NCBI GenBank assembly: GCA_947378425.1
Contig: CANCJV010000032.1
Span: 1 to 50,542, forward strand
Direction of reading: 5' to 3'
Origin: Synechococcaceae cyanobacterium
GTDB lineage: Bacteria > Cyanobacteriota > Cyanobacteriia > PCC-6307 > Cyanobiaceae
DNA length: 50,542 nt
Notes under the pieces: model-generated
The model's database searches: none
Told to the model about the DNA's origin: nothing
Seen by the model: only the letters and a program-made list of their open reading frames with translations
Shown: piece by piece, positions 43,230 through 50,542 of the stretch
Numbering within the stretch: the first letter of the stretch is position 1
How the letters are laid out: each line of letters opens with the position of its first letter
Position numbers and translations under genes: made by a program

Positions 43230-45698
43230 ATGTCCGGGCGTGAGCTTTCCCAGCCGCCCCAGACGCTGCTGCTGGAGGTGGACGGCATGAAGTGCGGCGG
43301 CTGTGTGCGCGCCGTCGAGCAGCGTCTGCAGCAGCAGCCCGGCGTGCGGGCCGTCAGCGTCAACCTGCTTACCCGCACTGCCTGGTTGGAGCTGGACCCT
43401 GCCCCAGAGACGCCGTCCGGGGCTGGGGCGGCCCCTGGTGGCGAGGTCGATCCCCTCGTCGCCGTGCTGGCCAGCCTGGCGGCCCTGGGCTTTCCGGCTC
43501 GCCTGCGCGAGGGCGAAGACGGTCTGCCCCGCAGCCGCCAGGAGCGTCGCCGGCAGCGGGACTGGTGGCAGCGCTGGCGCCAGCTGGTGGTGGCCCTGGT
43601 GCTGGTGCTGGTTTCGGGCCTCGGTCACCTGGCCGATGCCGGCCAGCTCCCCTGGCACGATCCCTGGGGTCTGCTGGCCAGTCCCTGGCTGCATGGCCTG
43701 GTCGCCACGGTGGCCCTGGCCGGCCCCGGTCGCCCGATCCTGCTGCAGGGGGCTCGATCGGCTCTGGCGGGAATGCCGAGCATGGACACCCTGGTGGGTC
43801 TGGGCGTCGCCAGTGCCTGGTCGGCCAGCCTGGTGGGCCTGCTGCTGCCCCGGAGCGGCTGGCCCTGTTTCTTCAACGAGCCGGTGATGCTGCTCGGCTT
43901 CGTCCTGGCCGGTCGCTTCCTGGAGGAGCGCGCCCGCTGGCGCACCGGCCGGGCGATCGAGGAACTCGCCAGCCTGCAGCCCGACCACGCTCTGCTGCTG
44001 CTGGGTGATGGCCCCCCCCGCCAGGTGCGGGTGGGGGGCCTGCGGCCGGGGGACCGGCTGCGGCTGCTGCCCGGCGATCGGGTGCCGGTGGATGGGGTGG
44101 TGCGCGAGGGGGCCTCCGCCGTGGACGTCTCCGCTCTCACCGGTGAACCGCTGCCGTTGCAGGCCGCCGCTGGCAGCGAACTGGCGGCGGGCAGCCTCAA
44201 TCTGGAAGCGCCCCTGGTGCTGGAGGTGCTGCGCAGCGGGGCCGACAGCGCCATCGCCCGCATCGTCCACATGGTGGAGCAGGCCCAGGCGCGCAAGGCG
44301 CCGATTCAGCGCCTGGCTGATCAGGTGGCGGGACGCTTCGCGTTCGTGGTGCTGGCCCTGGCCCTGGGCACTTTCCTGTTCTGGTGGCTGTGGGGCACCC
44401 GCCTCTGGCCCGGGGTGCTGGCCGATCCGGCGCTGGCGGCCATGGCCCAGGCCGGCCCCCATGGCGGCATGCACGCCGGCCATGGCGTCTTCGGGGCCCG
44501 GGCGACGACGCCCCTGTCGCTGGCCCTGCAGCTGGCCATCGCCGTGCTGGTGGTGGCCTGTCCCTGCGCCCTCGGTCTGGCCACCCCCACGGCGATCACG
44601 GTGGGATCGGGCCTGGCCGCCCGCTCCGGTCTGCTGTTCCGCGGCGGCGACGCGATCGAGATGGCCGCGCGCCTTGAGCTGGTGCTGTTCGACAAGACCG
44701 GCACGCTCACCCTGGGTCGTCCGCTGGTGACGGCGGTGGAGGCCTGGGCCGAGGCCGATGGGGCCGGGGGGCTGCCGCCCCAGGATCGGCTGGTGCAGCT
44801 GGCCGCCAGCCTCGAACAACAGAGCCGCCATCCCCTCGCCCATGCCCTGCTGCAGGAGGCCCAGCGCCGCCAGCTGCCGCTGCTGCCCCTGGGCGCTTGT
44901 CGCACGGTGGTGGGTGAAGGCCTGGAGGGCTGGCTGGAAGCCGCCACCACTGATGGGCCGCCCAGCCTGCTGGTGGGCCGGCTGGACTGGCTGGCCAACT
45001 GTCAGGTGCGGCTCAGCGATTCGGCCCGCCAGCGCCAGGAGGCCCTGGAAGCCGGCGGGGCCACGGTGCTGGCGGTGGCCGAAGCCGGCCAGCTGCTGGG
45101 CCTGGTGGCCGTGCAGGATCGCCCCCGCCAGGATGCCGGCAGCACCTTGAAGGCCCTGCGCCGCCGCGGTCTGCGCCTGGGGTTGTTGAGTGGCGACCGC
45201 GAGGCCAGCGTGCGCCGCCTGGGGGCGATCCTGGGGCTGGCCGACGACGAGCTGGCCTGGGAGCTCAGGCCGGAGCAGAAGCTGGAGCGGATCCTGGCCC
45301 AGAAGCGCTCCGGTGCGGCAGTGGCGATGGTGGGGGATGGCATCAACGATGCTCCCGCCCTGGCGGCGGCCGATCTGGGGGTGGCCGTGGGCACCGGCAC
45401 CCAGATCGCCCAGGAGAGTGCTTCGCTGGTGGTGATGGGGGATCGGCTCGAGGGGCTCGATGACGCCCTGGAGATCGCCACCCGCACCATGGCCAAGGTG
45501 CGTCAGAACCTGGTCTGGGCCTTCGGCTACAACCTGATCGTGCTGCCGATCGCGGCCGGGGTGCTGCTGCCGCGCTTCAACCTGCTGCTCACGCCGCCCC
45601 TGGCGGCCCTGTTGATGGCCCTGAGTTCGATCACCGTGGTGCTCAATGCCCTGTTGCTGCAGGCTGGCCGCCGCCATCCACGGAGTCTCTCGGCTTGA
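43230..45698 (+). CDS. Copper-type P1B ATPase (CtaA/PacS-like)
   Basis: A heavy-metal-translocating P-type ATPase of 822 residues from ATG 43230. The N-terminal metal-binding domain has EVDGMKCGGCVRAVE (GMxCxxC). Eight membrane spans are expected. The ion-site motif VVACPCALGLATP (Cys-Pro-Cys) defines the Cu/Ag class. DKTGTLTLG holds the phosphorylated Asp, SALTGEPLPL the dephosphorylation loop, QSRHPLAHAL the His-Pro ATP site and VGDGINDAPALAAADLGV the hinge. A His/Gly-rich luminal loop (GPHGGMHAGHG) lies before the Cys-Pro-Cys span. In cyanobacteria such pumps bring copper to the cytoplasm (CtaA) or into thylakoids (PacS) for plastocyanin; sequence alone does not tell which. tmk overlaps its stop by 4 bases. 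Confidence 0.9.
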   Translation: MSGRELSQPPQTLLLEVDGMKCGGCVRAVEQRLQQQPGVRAVSVNLLTRTAWLELDPAPETPSGAGAAPGGEVDPLVAVLASLAALGFPARLREGEDGLPRSRQERRRQRDWWQRWRQLVVALVLVLVSGLGHLADAGQLPWHDPWGLLASPWLHGLVATVALAGPGRPILLQGARSALAGMPSMDTLVGLGVASAWSASLVGLLLPRSGWPCFFNEPVMLLGFVLAGRFLEERARWRTGRAIEELASLQPDHALLLLGDGPPRQVRVGGLRPGDRLRLLPGDRVPVDGVVREGASAVDVSALTGEPLPLQAAAGSELAAGSLNLEAPLVLEVLRSGADSAIARIVHMVEQAQARKAPIQRLADQVAGRFAFVVLALALGTFLFWWLWGTRLWPGVLADPALAAMAQAGPHGGMHAGHGVFGARATTPLSLALQLAIAVLVVACPCALGLATPTAITVGSGLAARSGLLFRGGDAIEMAARLELVLFDKTGTLTLGRPLVTAVEAWAEADGAGGLPPQDRLVQLAASLEQQSRHPLAHALLQEAQRRQLPLLPLGACRTVVGEGLEGWLEAATTDGPPSLLVGRLDWLANCQVRLSDSARQRQEALEAGGATVLAVAEAGQLLGLVAVQDRPRQDAGSTLKALRRRGLRLGLLSGDREASVRRLGAILGLADDELAWELRPEQKLERILAQKRSGAAVAMVGDGINDAPALAAADLGVAVGTGTQIAQESASLVVMGDRLEGLDDALEIATRTMAKVRQNLVWAFGYNLIVLPIAAGVLLPRFNLLLTPPLAALLMALSSITVVLNALLLQAGRRHPRSLSA

Positions 45699-46447
45699 GT
45701 GCTGCTGAACCTGCTGCCCGTGCTGCCTCCTGCCAACCGCGGCGGGGGATGTTCCTGGTGCTGGAGGGCATCGACGGCTGCGGCAAGACCACCCAGCTGG
45801 AAGCCTTGCGCCAGTGGCTTCCCGGCAGCGGCCTGATGCCAGCGGGGGCGCAGCTGCTGGTGAGCCGGGAGCCCGGCGGCACGGCCCTGGGCCAGGCGCT
45901 GCGGGGCCTGCTGCTGCACCCGCCCGAGGCGGCCGCCCCTTGTCCCACGGCGGAATTGCTTCTCTATGCGGCCGATCGGGCCCAGCATGTGGAGGCCTTC
46001 ATCCGGCCGGCCCTGGACGCCGGGGACTGGGTGCTCTGCGATCGCTTCGCCGGCTCCACAGCTGCCTATCAGGGCTATGGCCGGGGCCTGTCCCTGGCCT
46101 TGATCGAGCAGCTGGAGGCGATCGCCACGAGCGGTTTGCGGGCCGATCTCACCCTCTGGCTCGATCTTCCGCTGGCGCTGTCCCTGCAGCGCCGCCAGGG
46201 CCGGGCGGCCGACCGCATCGAGGCGAGCGGCGAGGCCTTTCTGGCGCGGGTCGCCGCCGGTTTCGGCCAGCTGGCGGCGCAGCGGGGCTGGCTGCGGCTC
46301 GAGGCCAGCGCCCCGGCGCCCCAGGTCACGGCCCAGTGCTGCCAGTTGATTCGGGCCGCGCTCGGCCGCGGCGGTCCGGATCCGCTGCGGGAGTCCGGCG
46401 CTGCCATCGCCGAGGCGCCGCCGGGCCCGGCGGGAGCCGGAGCCTGA
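45695..46447 (+). CDS. tmk: Thymidylate kinase
   Basis: Tmk phosphorylates dTMP to dTDP. The 250-residue protein starts at a TTG overlapping the ATPase stop (TTGA); an internal ATG in GMFLVLEG (residue 19) is also possible. Motifs: the P-loop LEGIDGCGKTTQLEAL, VSREPGGTALGQALRG, the DR motif WVLCDRFAGSTAAYQGYGRG and the lid RQGRAADRIEASGEAF. The last 20 residues are a low-complexity tail. It is followed immediately by holB, a widespread pairing of DNA-replication genes. Confidence 0.92.
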   Translation: MSAAEPAARAASCQPRRGMFLVLEGIDGCGKTTQLEALRQWLPGSGLMPAGAQLLVSREPGGTALGQALRGLLLHPPEAAAPCPTAELLLYAADRAQHVEAFIRPALDAGDWVLCDRFAGSTAAYQGYGRGLSLALIEQLEAIATSGLRADLTLWLDLPLALSLQRRQGRAADRIEASGEAFLARVAAGFGQLAAQRGWLRLEASAPAPQVTAQCCQLIRAALGRGGPDPLRESGAAIAEAPPGPAGAGA

Positions 46448-47617
46448 ATGGCGGAGCTGTTCGCCGATCTGCTGGGCCAGCCCCGGGCCGTGGCGCTGTT
46501 GGAGGCCGCCCTGGAGCGGCGCCGGATTGCTCCGGCCTATCTGTTCGCCGGTGCCGATGGTGTCGGCCGGCGGCTGGCGGCCCTGCGCTTCCTCGAAGGC
46601 CTGGTGGCCGGGCCCGAGGCCTGGCGCTCGGGGCTGCCAGTTCTGCGCCGCCGCCTGGCCCAGGGTAATCACCCCGATCTGCTCTGGGTCGAGCCCACCT
46701 ATCAGCATCAGGGCCGGCTGGTGAAGGCCTCCGAGGCTCTGGCGGAGGGGGTGAACCGCCGCAGCGCCCCCCAGATCCGCCTGGAACAGATCCGCGATCT
46801 GACCCGTTTCCTGGCTCGCCACCCGGTGGAGGCTCCAGGGGGGCTGGTGGTGCTGGAGGGGGCCGAGGCGATGGCCGAGGGGGCCGCCAATGCCCTGCTC
46901 AAGACCCTTGAAGAGCCCGGAACGGGCGTGTTGATCCTGATCAGCGCTGCCCCGGACCAGCTGCTCAGCACGATTCGCTCCCGCTGCCAGCAGATTCCCT
47001 TTGTGCGCCTCTCGAGCCAGCTGGTGGGCCAGGTGCTGGCGTCATTGCCGGCTGTCGCGCCTCCGCAGGCCGTGGCCGAGCAGACCCTGACCAGCAAAGC
47101 CTCCGCCAAGACATCGTCGGCAAAACAAGCAGCCGGCAAGCCCATGGCCGCCGGAGCAGGGGCCCGTCAGCCTGAGTCGAGCCAGCCTGAGGGCAGTGAG
47201 GCGCTCCTCGCCCGGGCCGCCGCCACGTCCACCGCTGAGCCTGCCACCCAGCCGCCATCGAGACCTGCTCCCGCCGATCCCCCCGAACTGCTGGAACTGG
47301 CGGCGGGTTCCCCTGGAGCCTTGCTGGAGCATCGCCGCCAGTGGCGCGAGCTGCCGGAGGGCCTGGCCGAGCGGCTGCTGGCGCTGGATCGGGATCCGCT
47401 CACGGCCCTGGGCCTGGCCCGGGATCTCAGCGAGGCCCTCGATGGTGAGCAGCAGCTGTGGCTGCTGGCCTGGTGGCAGCTCGCTCTCTGGCGGCGGCGG
47501 GGCCCCGGGGTGGATCTGCGGCGGCTGGAGCGGCTGCGTTCGCAGCTGCGTGCCTATGTGCAGCCACGCCTGGCATGGGAAGTGGCTCTGCTGGAGATGG
47601 CCGGAATCGGCGCCTGA
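46448..47617 (+). CDS. holB: DNA polymerase III subunit delta prime
   Basis: HolB is the clamp-loader delta prime subunit. The 389-residue protein starts right after the tmk stop. The AAA+ fold shows FAGADGVGRRLAALRFLEG in the P-loop position, where Arg replaces the usual Lys, consistent with a non-hydrolysing subunit. Other segments are VLEGAEAMAEGAANALLKTL, EEPGTGVLILISAAPDQLL and the SRC motif in STIRSRCQQIPF. An Ala/Ser/Lys-rich insert (about residues 215-278) separates the AAA+ part from the C-terminal collar domain. The usual zinc-binding cysteines are missing. Confidence 0.88.
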   Translation: MAELFADLLGQPRAVALLEAALERRRIAPAYLFAGADGVGRRLAALRFLEGLVAGPEAWRSGLPVLRRRLAQGNHPDLLWVEPTYQHQGRLVKASEALAEGVNRRSAPQIRLEQIRDLTRFLARHPVEAPGGLVVLEGAEAMAEGAANALLKTLEEPGTGVLILISAAPDQLLSTIRSRCQQIPFVRLSSQLVGQVLASLPAVAPPQAVAEQTLTSKASAKTSSAKQAAGKPMAAGAGARQPESSQPEGSEALLARAAATSTAEPATQPPSRPAPADPPELLELAAGSPGALLEHRRQWRELPEGLAERLLALDRDPLTALGLARDLSEALDGEQQLWLLAWWQLALWRRRGPGVDLRRLERLRSQLRAYVQPRLAWEVALLEMAGIGA

Positions 47618-47620
47618 AGG

Positions 47621-48430
47621 TCAGGCCGCCTCGCTGCCGTCGCCGGGGCCGGGGACGCTGGAGCTGGTCTTGAGGCGGGCGGCGCGGGCCTGGCGCATCA
47701 GCGGCTCGAGCGTGGCCAGTTGGTCGCCGGTGGGCAGCTCCAGGCAGTAGCCGGCGCCGTACACCGTTTTGATGAAGCGCGGTTTGCGCGGATCGGGCTC
47801 GAGTTTGGTGCGCAGATGGCGCACGTGGACGCGGATGGTTTCGATGTCGTCATCGGGCTCGTAGCCCCAGACCTCCTTGAGGATCAACGACGGGGCCACG
47901 GTCTGGCCATGGCGCTGCAGCAGGCAGTGGAGCAGCTCAAACTCCAGATGGGTGAGCCGGACCGGTTGGTCGAACCAGATGGCCTCAAAGCGCTCCGGCA
48001 CCATCGTGAGGCTGCCGTAGCTGAGGATTTCGTTGTGCTTGCTGGAGAGGGGTGCCCGCTCCGAGCGGCGCAGCAGGGCCTTGACCCGCACCATCAGCTC
48101 CTCGAGATCGAAGGGCTTGGCCAGGTAGTCGTCGGCGCCGGAGTTGAAGCCGCTCACCTTGTCCTTGGTGCTGCCCAGGGCGGTGAGCATCAGGATCGGG
48201 ATCTTGGCGGTGCGCTCGTCGCGCCGCAGCCGCTGACACAGGGTGAGACCATCCACCTTCGGCAGCATCAGATCCAGCAGGATCACGTCCGGCCCGTACT
48301 GCAAGGCTAGGGCCTGGCCCTTGATGCCGTCCTCGGCCCGCTGCACGTCGAAGCCGCCGTGTTCCAGGTGGCCGGCGACCAACTCGCGCATGTCGCCGTC
48401 GTCTTCGATCAGCAGGATGCAGGGCTTCAT
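47621..48430 (-). CDS. rpaA: OmpR-type response regulator RpaA
   Basis: RpaA is the master circadian output regulator of cyanobacteria, phosphorylated through SasA, and also affects phycobilisome-photosystem coupling. The 269-residue protein has a receiver ([20 protein letters not shown], phospho-Asp in [28 protein letters not shown]) and a winged-helix domain with the RpaA-typical [56 protein letters not shown] and [15 protein letters not shown]. The C-terminal 40 residues are variable. It is convergent with holB (3-base gap). Confidence 0.93.
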   Translation of the reverse strand: MKPCILLIEDDGDMRELVAGHLEHGGFDVQRAEDGIKGQALALQYGPDVILLDLMLPKVDGLTLCQRLRRDERTAKIPILMLTALGSTKDKVSGFNSGADDYLAKPFDLEELMVRVKALLRRSERAPLSSKHNEILSYGSLTMVPERFEAIWFDQPVRLTHLEFELLHCLLQRHGQTVAPSLILKEVWGYEPDDDIETIRVHVRHLRTKLEPDPRKPRFIKTVYGAGYCLELPTGDQLATLEPLMRQARAARLKTSSSVPGPGDGSEAA

Positions 48431-48894
48431 GGAGGTCGGCGGGTACGCAGGGAGCGCTCAACAATGGCTCCATGGCCGCAGTCATCCTCACGGCGGCCAT
48501 GGAAGTGGCAGCCATTCTCATGGTTTTCGCCTCCCACCGCTTCTCTTTGGGCCGTTCCAACCGGGACCCGGGACCAGCTTCCCTGCCTGGCCGGGGCGGG
48601 GACGGGTGGCCAGATGCCTTGTCAAGACTGAAAGCAACCAGGGGCTTCCGATGGAGCGAGCGGCTGAAATCTTCAGGTTTTTTTTGGTTGGATTTGTTGC
48701 CTCCGCAGGCCGTTTGGCCTCGGGTTCGAGTTTCCCGAGCTCCCCGAAGCGGCCCAGGCTCGTTTCTGTGGCTCTTCTCGCGCCGCCGTCGCGTCCCTGC
48801 AGCCCCCGGGTGCCCGCTCCGCAAGGACTCACGAGCCAAAACCGCGCTGGGATCGTGGCGTTCGGGATTGCCGAACGAATCAACGATGGTGAAA
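48431..48894. other. Intergenic region between rpaA and tRNA-Asn
   Basis: About 460 bases without a recognised gene. It must contain the rpaA promoter. Open frames here read as low-complexity Ala/Arg/Pro sequence and look accidental. A T-run of eight (around 48680 on the plus strand) is not preceded by a clear hairpin. Confidence 0.45.
48859..48877 (-). terminator. Hairpin downstream of tRNA-Asn
   Basis: A 7-bp inverted repeat (CGTTCGG and CCGAACG, 5-base loop) begins 18 bases after the tRNA 3' end on the minus strand. No T-run follows, so it is at most a weak terminator or a processing signal. Confidence 0.3.
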
Positions 48895-48966
48895 CTCCCC
48901 GGGCGGGATTCGAACCTGCGACCAATCGGTTAACAGCCGACCGCTCTACCACTGAGCTACCGAGGA
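48895..48966 (-). tRNA. trnN-GTT: tRNA-Asn (anticodon GTT)
   Basis: Read on the minus strand, the 72-base sequence folds into a full cloverleaf. The acceptor stem TCCTCGG pairs with CCGGGGA (one G-T pair), with discriminator G. The D-arm contains AGCTCAGTGGTAGAGC, the anticodon loop is CTGTTAA with anticodon GTT, and the T-arm is GCAGGTTCGAATCC type. CCA is not encoded. It lies between rpaA and the ABC ATPase gene. Confidence 0.97.
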
Positions 48967-48998
48967 ATGAACCGGTCGTGACCGGATCGCTTGCGACC

Positions 48999-49727
48999 TT
49001 ACCTTTCAGCCGGTCCACCGGGCAAGGGGGTGAGGCCGACCCGTAAAGCGGCGCCGCTCTGCCAGGGGCCGATTCGACCGGCATCCATGCGGGCGGCGCC
49101 GTCGCAGTGGTCGAGTTCCTCCAGGCGATGGGTGATCCACAGGGCTGTCAGCGGGGCTTCGGGGCGGCTGCAGAGTCGGCGGATCAACGCGACCACTTCG
49201 CCCTGGCTGGTGGGATCGAGCAGGGCGGTGGGTTCATCGAGCAGCAGCAGCTGGGCATCGGTCGCCAGGGCGCCGGCGATCGCCAACCGTTGCTTCTGGC
49301 CGCCGCTGAGGGTGTGGATCGGCCGGGCGCCGAAGCCGCTCAGCCCCACCTGCTCGAGGGCCATCTCCACCCGGGACTGGCGCTGGGCGGCGCTGAGATG
49401 CTCCGGCAGACCCAGCTGCAGATCACTGCTGCAGCTGGGTAGCAGCAGCTGGTGGTCGGGGTTCTGGAACACCAGGGCGGGCTTGAGCTCGGTGTGGATC
49501 GCGCCGCTGGCGGGTTGCAGCAGACCGGCGATCAGGCGCAACAGGGTGCTCTTGCCGCTGCCATTGCTACCCACCAGCATCCAGAGTCCAGGTCGCTCGA
49601 TCCGGAGCTGACAGCCATGCAGGGCCCGCTTGCCGCCAGCCCAGGAAAACCCGAGGTTTTCCACGGCCAGCGGCGGCGCCAGGGCGCTGGCTGGGGCCCC
49701 TGCGGGAAGGGGGCGGGGGGACGCCAT
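48999..49727 (-). CDS. ABC transporter ATP-binding protein (energy-coupling-factor/CbiO-like)
   Basis: A 242-residue ATPase subunit. From ATG 49727: A-loop region VENLGFSWAGGKRALHG, Walker A WMLVGSNGSGKSTLLRLIAG, Q-loop ALVFQNPDHQLLLPS (the NPDHQ type seen in metal- and vitamin-transport ECF ATPases), signature HTLSGGQKQRLAIAGALA, Walker B LLLLDEPTALLDP and H-loop WITHRLEEL. No membrane component is adjacent, so the substrate is unknown. Its ATG overlaps the stop of the UPF0367 gene by one base, so the two are co-translated. Confidence 0.88.
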   Translation of the reverse strand: MASPRPLPAGAPASALAPPLAVENLGFSWAGGKRALHGCQLRIERPGLWMLVGSNGSGKSTLLRLIAGLLQPASGAIHTELKPALVFQNPDHQLLLPSCSSDLQLGLPEHLSAAQRQSRVEMALEQVGLSGFGARPIHTLSGGQKQRLAIAGALATDAQLLLLDEPTALLDPTSQGEVVALIRRLCSRPEAPLTALWITHRLEELDHCDGAARMDAGRIGPWQSGAALRVGLTPLPGGPAER

Positions 49728-49990
49728 CAACTGTCGAAGCTGAAGCCGGGCCGCTTGCCGCCACCGCCGCTGGCCGACTTCTCGTAGGTCTGTACAGCGA
49801 GGATCTCGCTGCTGAGCAGGCTCACCCGCTTGTGCTCGTCCTTTTCGCAGCTGAGATCGAGAACCTTCGGATGGCCGCTCTCCAGGGCCTGGCGCACCTC
49901 GCCGTAGAGGGCCTGGGCCGCTTCGAGCTCCTTGCGCTCCACAGCGACGGGCATGGGGCTGAGCCGGAGAGAGAGCTCGACGACGTACAT
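49727..49990 (-). CDS. UPF0367 family protein
   Basis: An 87-residue conserved cyanobacterial protein of unknown function. The sequence [20 protein letters not shown], then [20 protein letters not shown] and a final RPGFSFDS, matches the family I know as UPF0367. It has no membrane span or signal peptide and looks like a small cytoplasmic alpha/beta protein. It overlaps the ABC ATPase start and is divergent from psbD across 184 bases. Confidence 0.85.
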   Translation of the reverse strand: MYVVELSLRLSPMPVAVERKELEAAQALYGEVRQALESGHPKVLDLSCEKDEHKRVSLLSSEILAVQTYEKSASGGGGKRPGFSFDS

Positions 49991-50174
49991 GGTGGGGGTG
50001 GGTGAGGCGGTCGCCGATCGGAGGCGGCAGCGGGATTCCCACTCTGGCGAATCGGCGGCGAAGCCGGTTCACCGTAGGCACTTTTACTCATTCCCCGGAT
50101 CCCGGGCGGGGGCAGTGCGCATTGGCGGCCCGGGACCCGTACAGTTCTCGTGTAACGCATCGTTAAGCACTCTC

Positions 50175-50542
50175 ATGACGATCGCAGTTGGGCGCGCTCC
50201 GGCCGCTCGGGGATGGTTCGACGTCCTCGACGACTGGCTCAAGCGCGACCGCTTCGTTTTTGTTGGCTGGTCCGGTCTGCTGCTCTTCCCCACCGCCTAT
50301 CTGGCACTGGGTGGCTGGCTCACCGGAACCACCTTCGCCACCTCCTGGTACACCCACGGCATTGCCAGCTCCTACCTGGAGGGTTGCAACTTTCTGACCG
50401 CTGCCGTCAGCACCCCCGCTGATGCCATGGGTCACAGCCTGTTGCTGCTCTGGGGCCCTGAAGCCCAGGGCGACTTCGTGCGCTGGGTTCAGCTCGGCGG
50501 CCTCTGGCCGTTCGTGGCCCTGCACGGTGCCTTCTCCCTGAT
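50175..50542 (+). CDS. psbD: Photosystem II D2 protein, 5' part only
   Basis: PsbD (D2) forms the photosystem II reaction-centre core with D1 and binds chlorophylls, pheophytin and QA. The window holds the first 122 codons, from ATG 50175: [20 protein letters not shown], then the first membrane span [20 protein letters not shown], the luminal [20 protein letters not shown], and the start of the second span. The gene runs off the window end and is intact as far as seen. Upstream I could not find a clear pair of HLR1-type repeats for RpaB. Confidence 0.97.
   Translation, partial: MTIAVGRAPAARGWFDVLDDWLKRDRFVFVGWSGLLLFPTAYLALGGWLTGTTFATSWYTHGIASSYLEGCNFLTAAVSTPADAMGHSLLLLWGPEAQGDFVRWVQLGGLWPFVALHGAFSL

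Noticed and set aside
43044-45677. 877-codon open frame opposite the copper ATPase
   Set aside because: Antisense to a complete P-type ATPase; Gln/His/Arg-rich with no fold.
50040-50174. HLR1-type RpaB sites upstream of psbD
   Set aside because: Only single, imperfect half-sites (around TGTAAC) are visible, and no properly spaced direct repeat was found.

Overview
The window looks like a chromosomal segment of a GC-rich unicellular cyanobacterium of the Synechococcus/Cyanobium (picocyanobacterial) type. The basis is the set of photosynthesis genes: psbD, ycf3, ycf34, NDH-1 subunits ndhD, ndhF and ndhM, the plant-type carotenoid genes crtP, crtB and a Z-ISO homologue, rbcR, and the response regulators rpaA and rpaB. 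The assignment to a clade is inference from gene content and base composition, not a search result.

Layout. 1-5.4 kb is mostly accessory: a proline-rich membrane protein of unknown function, a small membrane protein next to a secreted cysteine-repeat protein, metF, and an exosortase-type (PEP-CTERM-like) sorted protein followed by an HpsJ-like membrane protein. 5.4-9.8 kb (all minus) is core: a sugar-phosphate nucleotidyltransferase, scpA, a LapA-domain protein and ndhD. 9.8-23.2 kb is the unusual part. ndhD and ndhF, both on the minus strand, are separated by about 13.4 kb. This stretch holds two very large genes (1902 and 1775 codons) for animal-type heme peroxidases with calcium-binding RTX C-termini, each with its own rho-independent terminator. 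Between them lies a 296-bp, about 97.6% identical copy of the 3' end of ndhF, and next to the real ndhF lies a broken IS5-type transposase gene. This is most simply a laterally acquired or rearranged peroxidase island.

23.2-32.6 kb: ndhF, a Z-ISO (NnrU-family) gene, rbcR, a DUF3172 gene overlapping ndhM, then crtP-crtB (4-bp overlap), an alpha/beta hydrolase and an RRM RNA-binding protein. Z-ISO, CrtP and CrtB would act in the same early carotenoid pathway. 32.6-41 kb: cca, ycf34-tsaB-ydcF (overlapping), then the lipid cluster plsX-fabH-fabD-plsC, with rpaB directly upstream of and overlapping plsX. 41-50.5 kb: radA, ycf3, a copper-type P-type ATPase, tmk, holB, rpaA, tRNA-Asn(GTT), an ABC ATPase with a UPF0367 gene, and the first 122 codons of psbD, cut by the window end.

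The strongest candidate for something undescribed is the peroxidase island. Both proteins keep the heme-peroxidase catalytic residues, have a far larger insertion between distal His and catalytic Arg than mammalian peroxidases, and lack an N-terminal signal peptide, so type I secretion is likely; no exporter genes are in the window.
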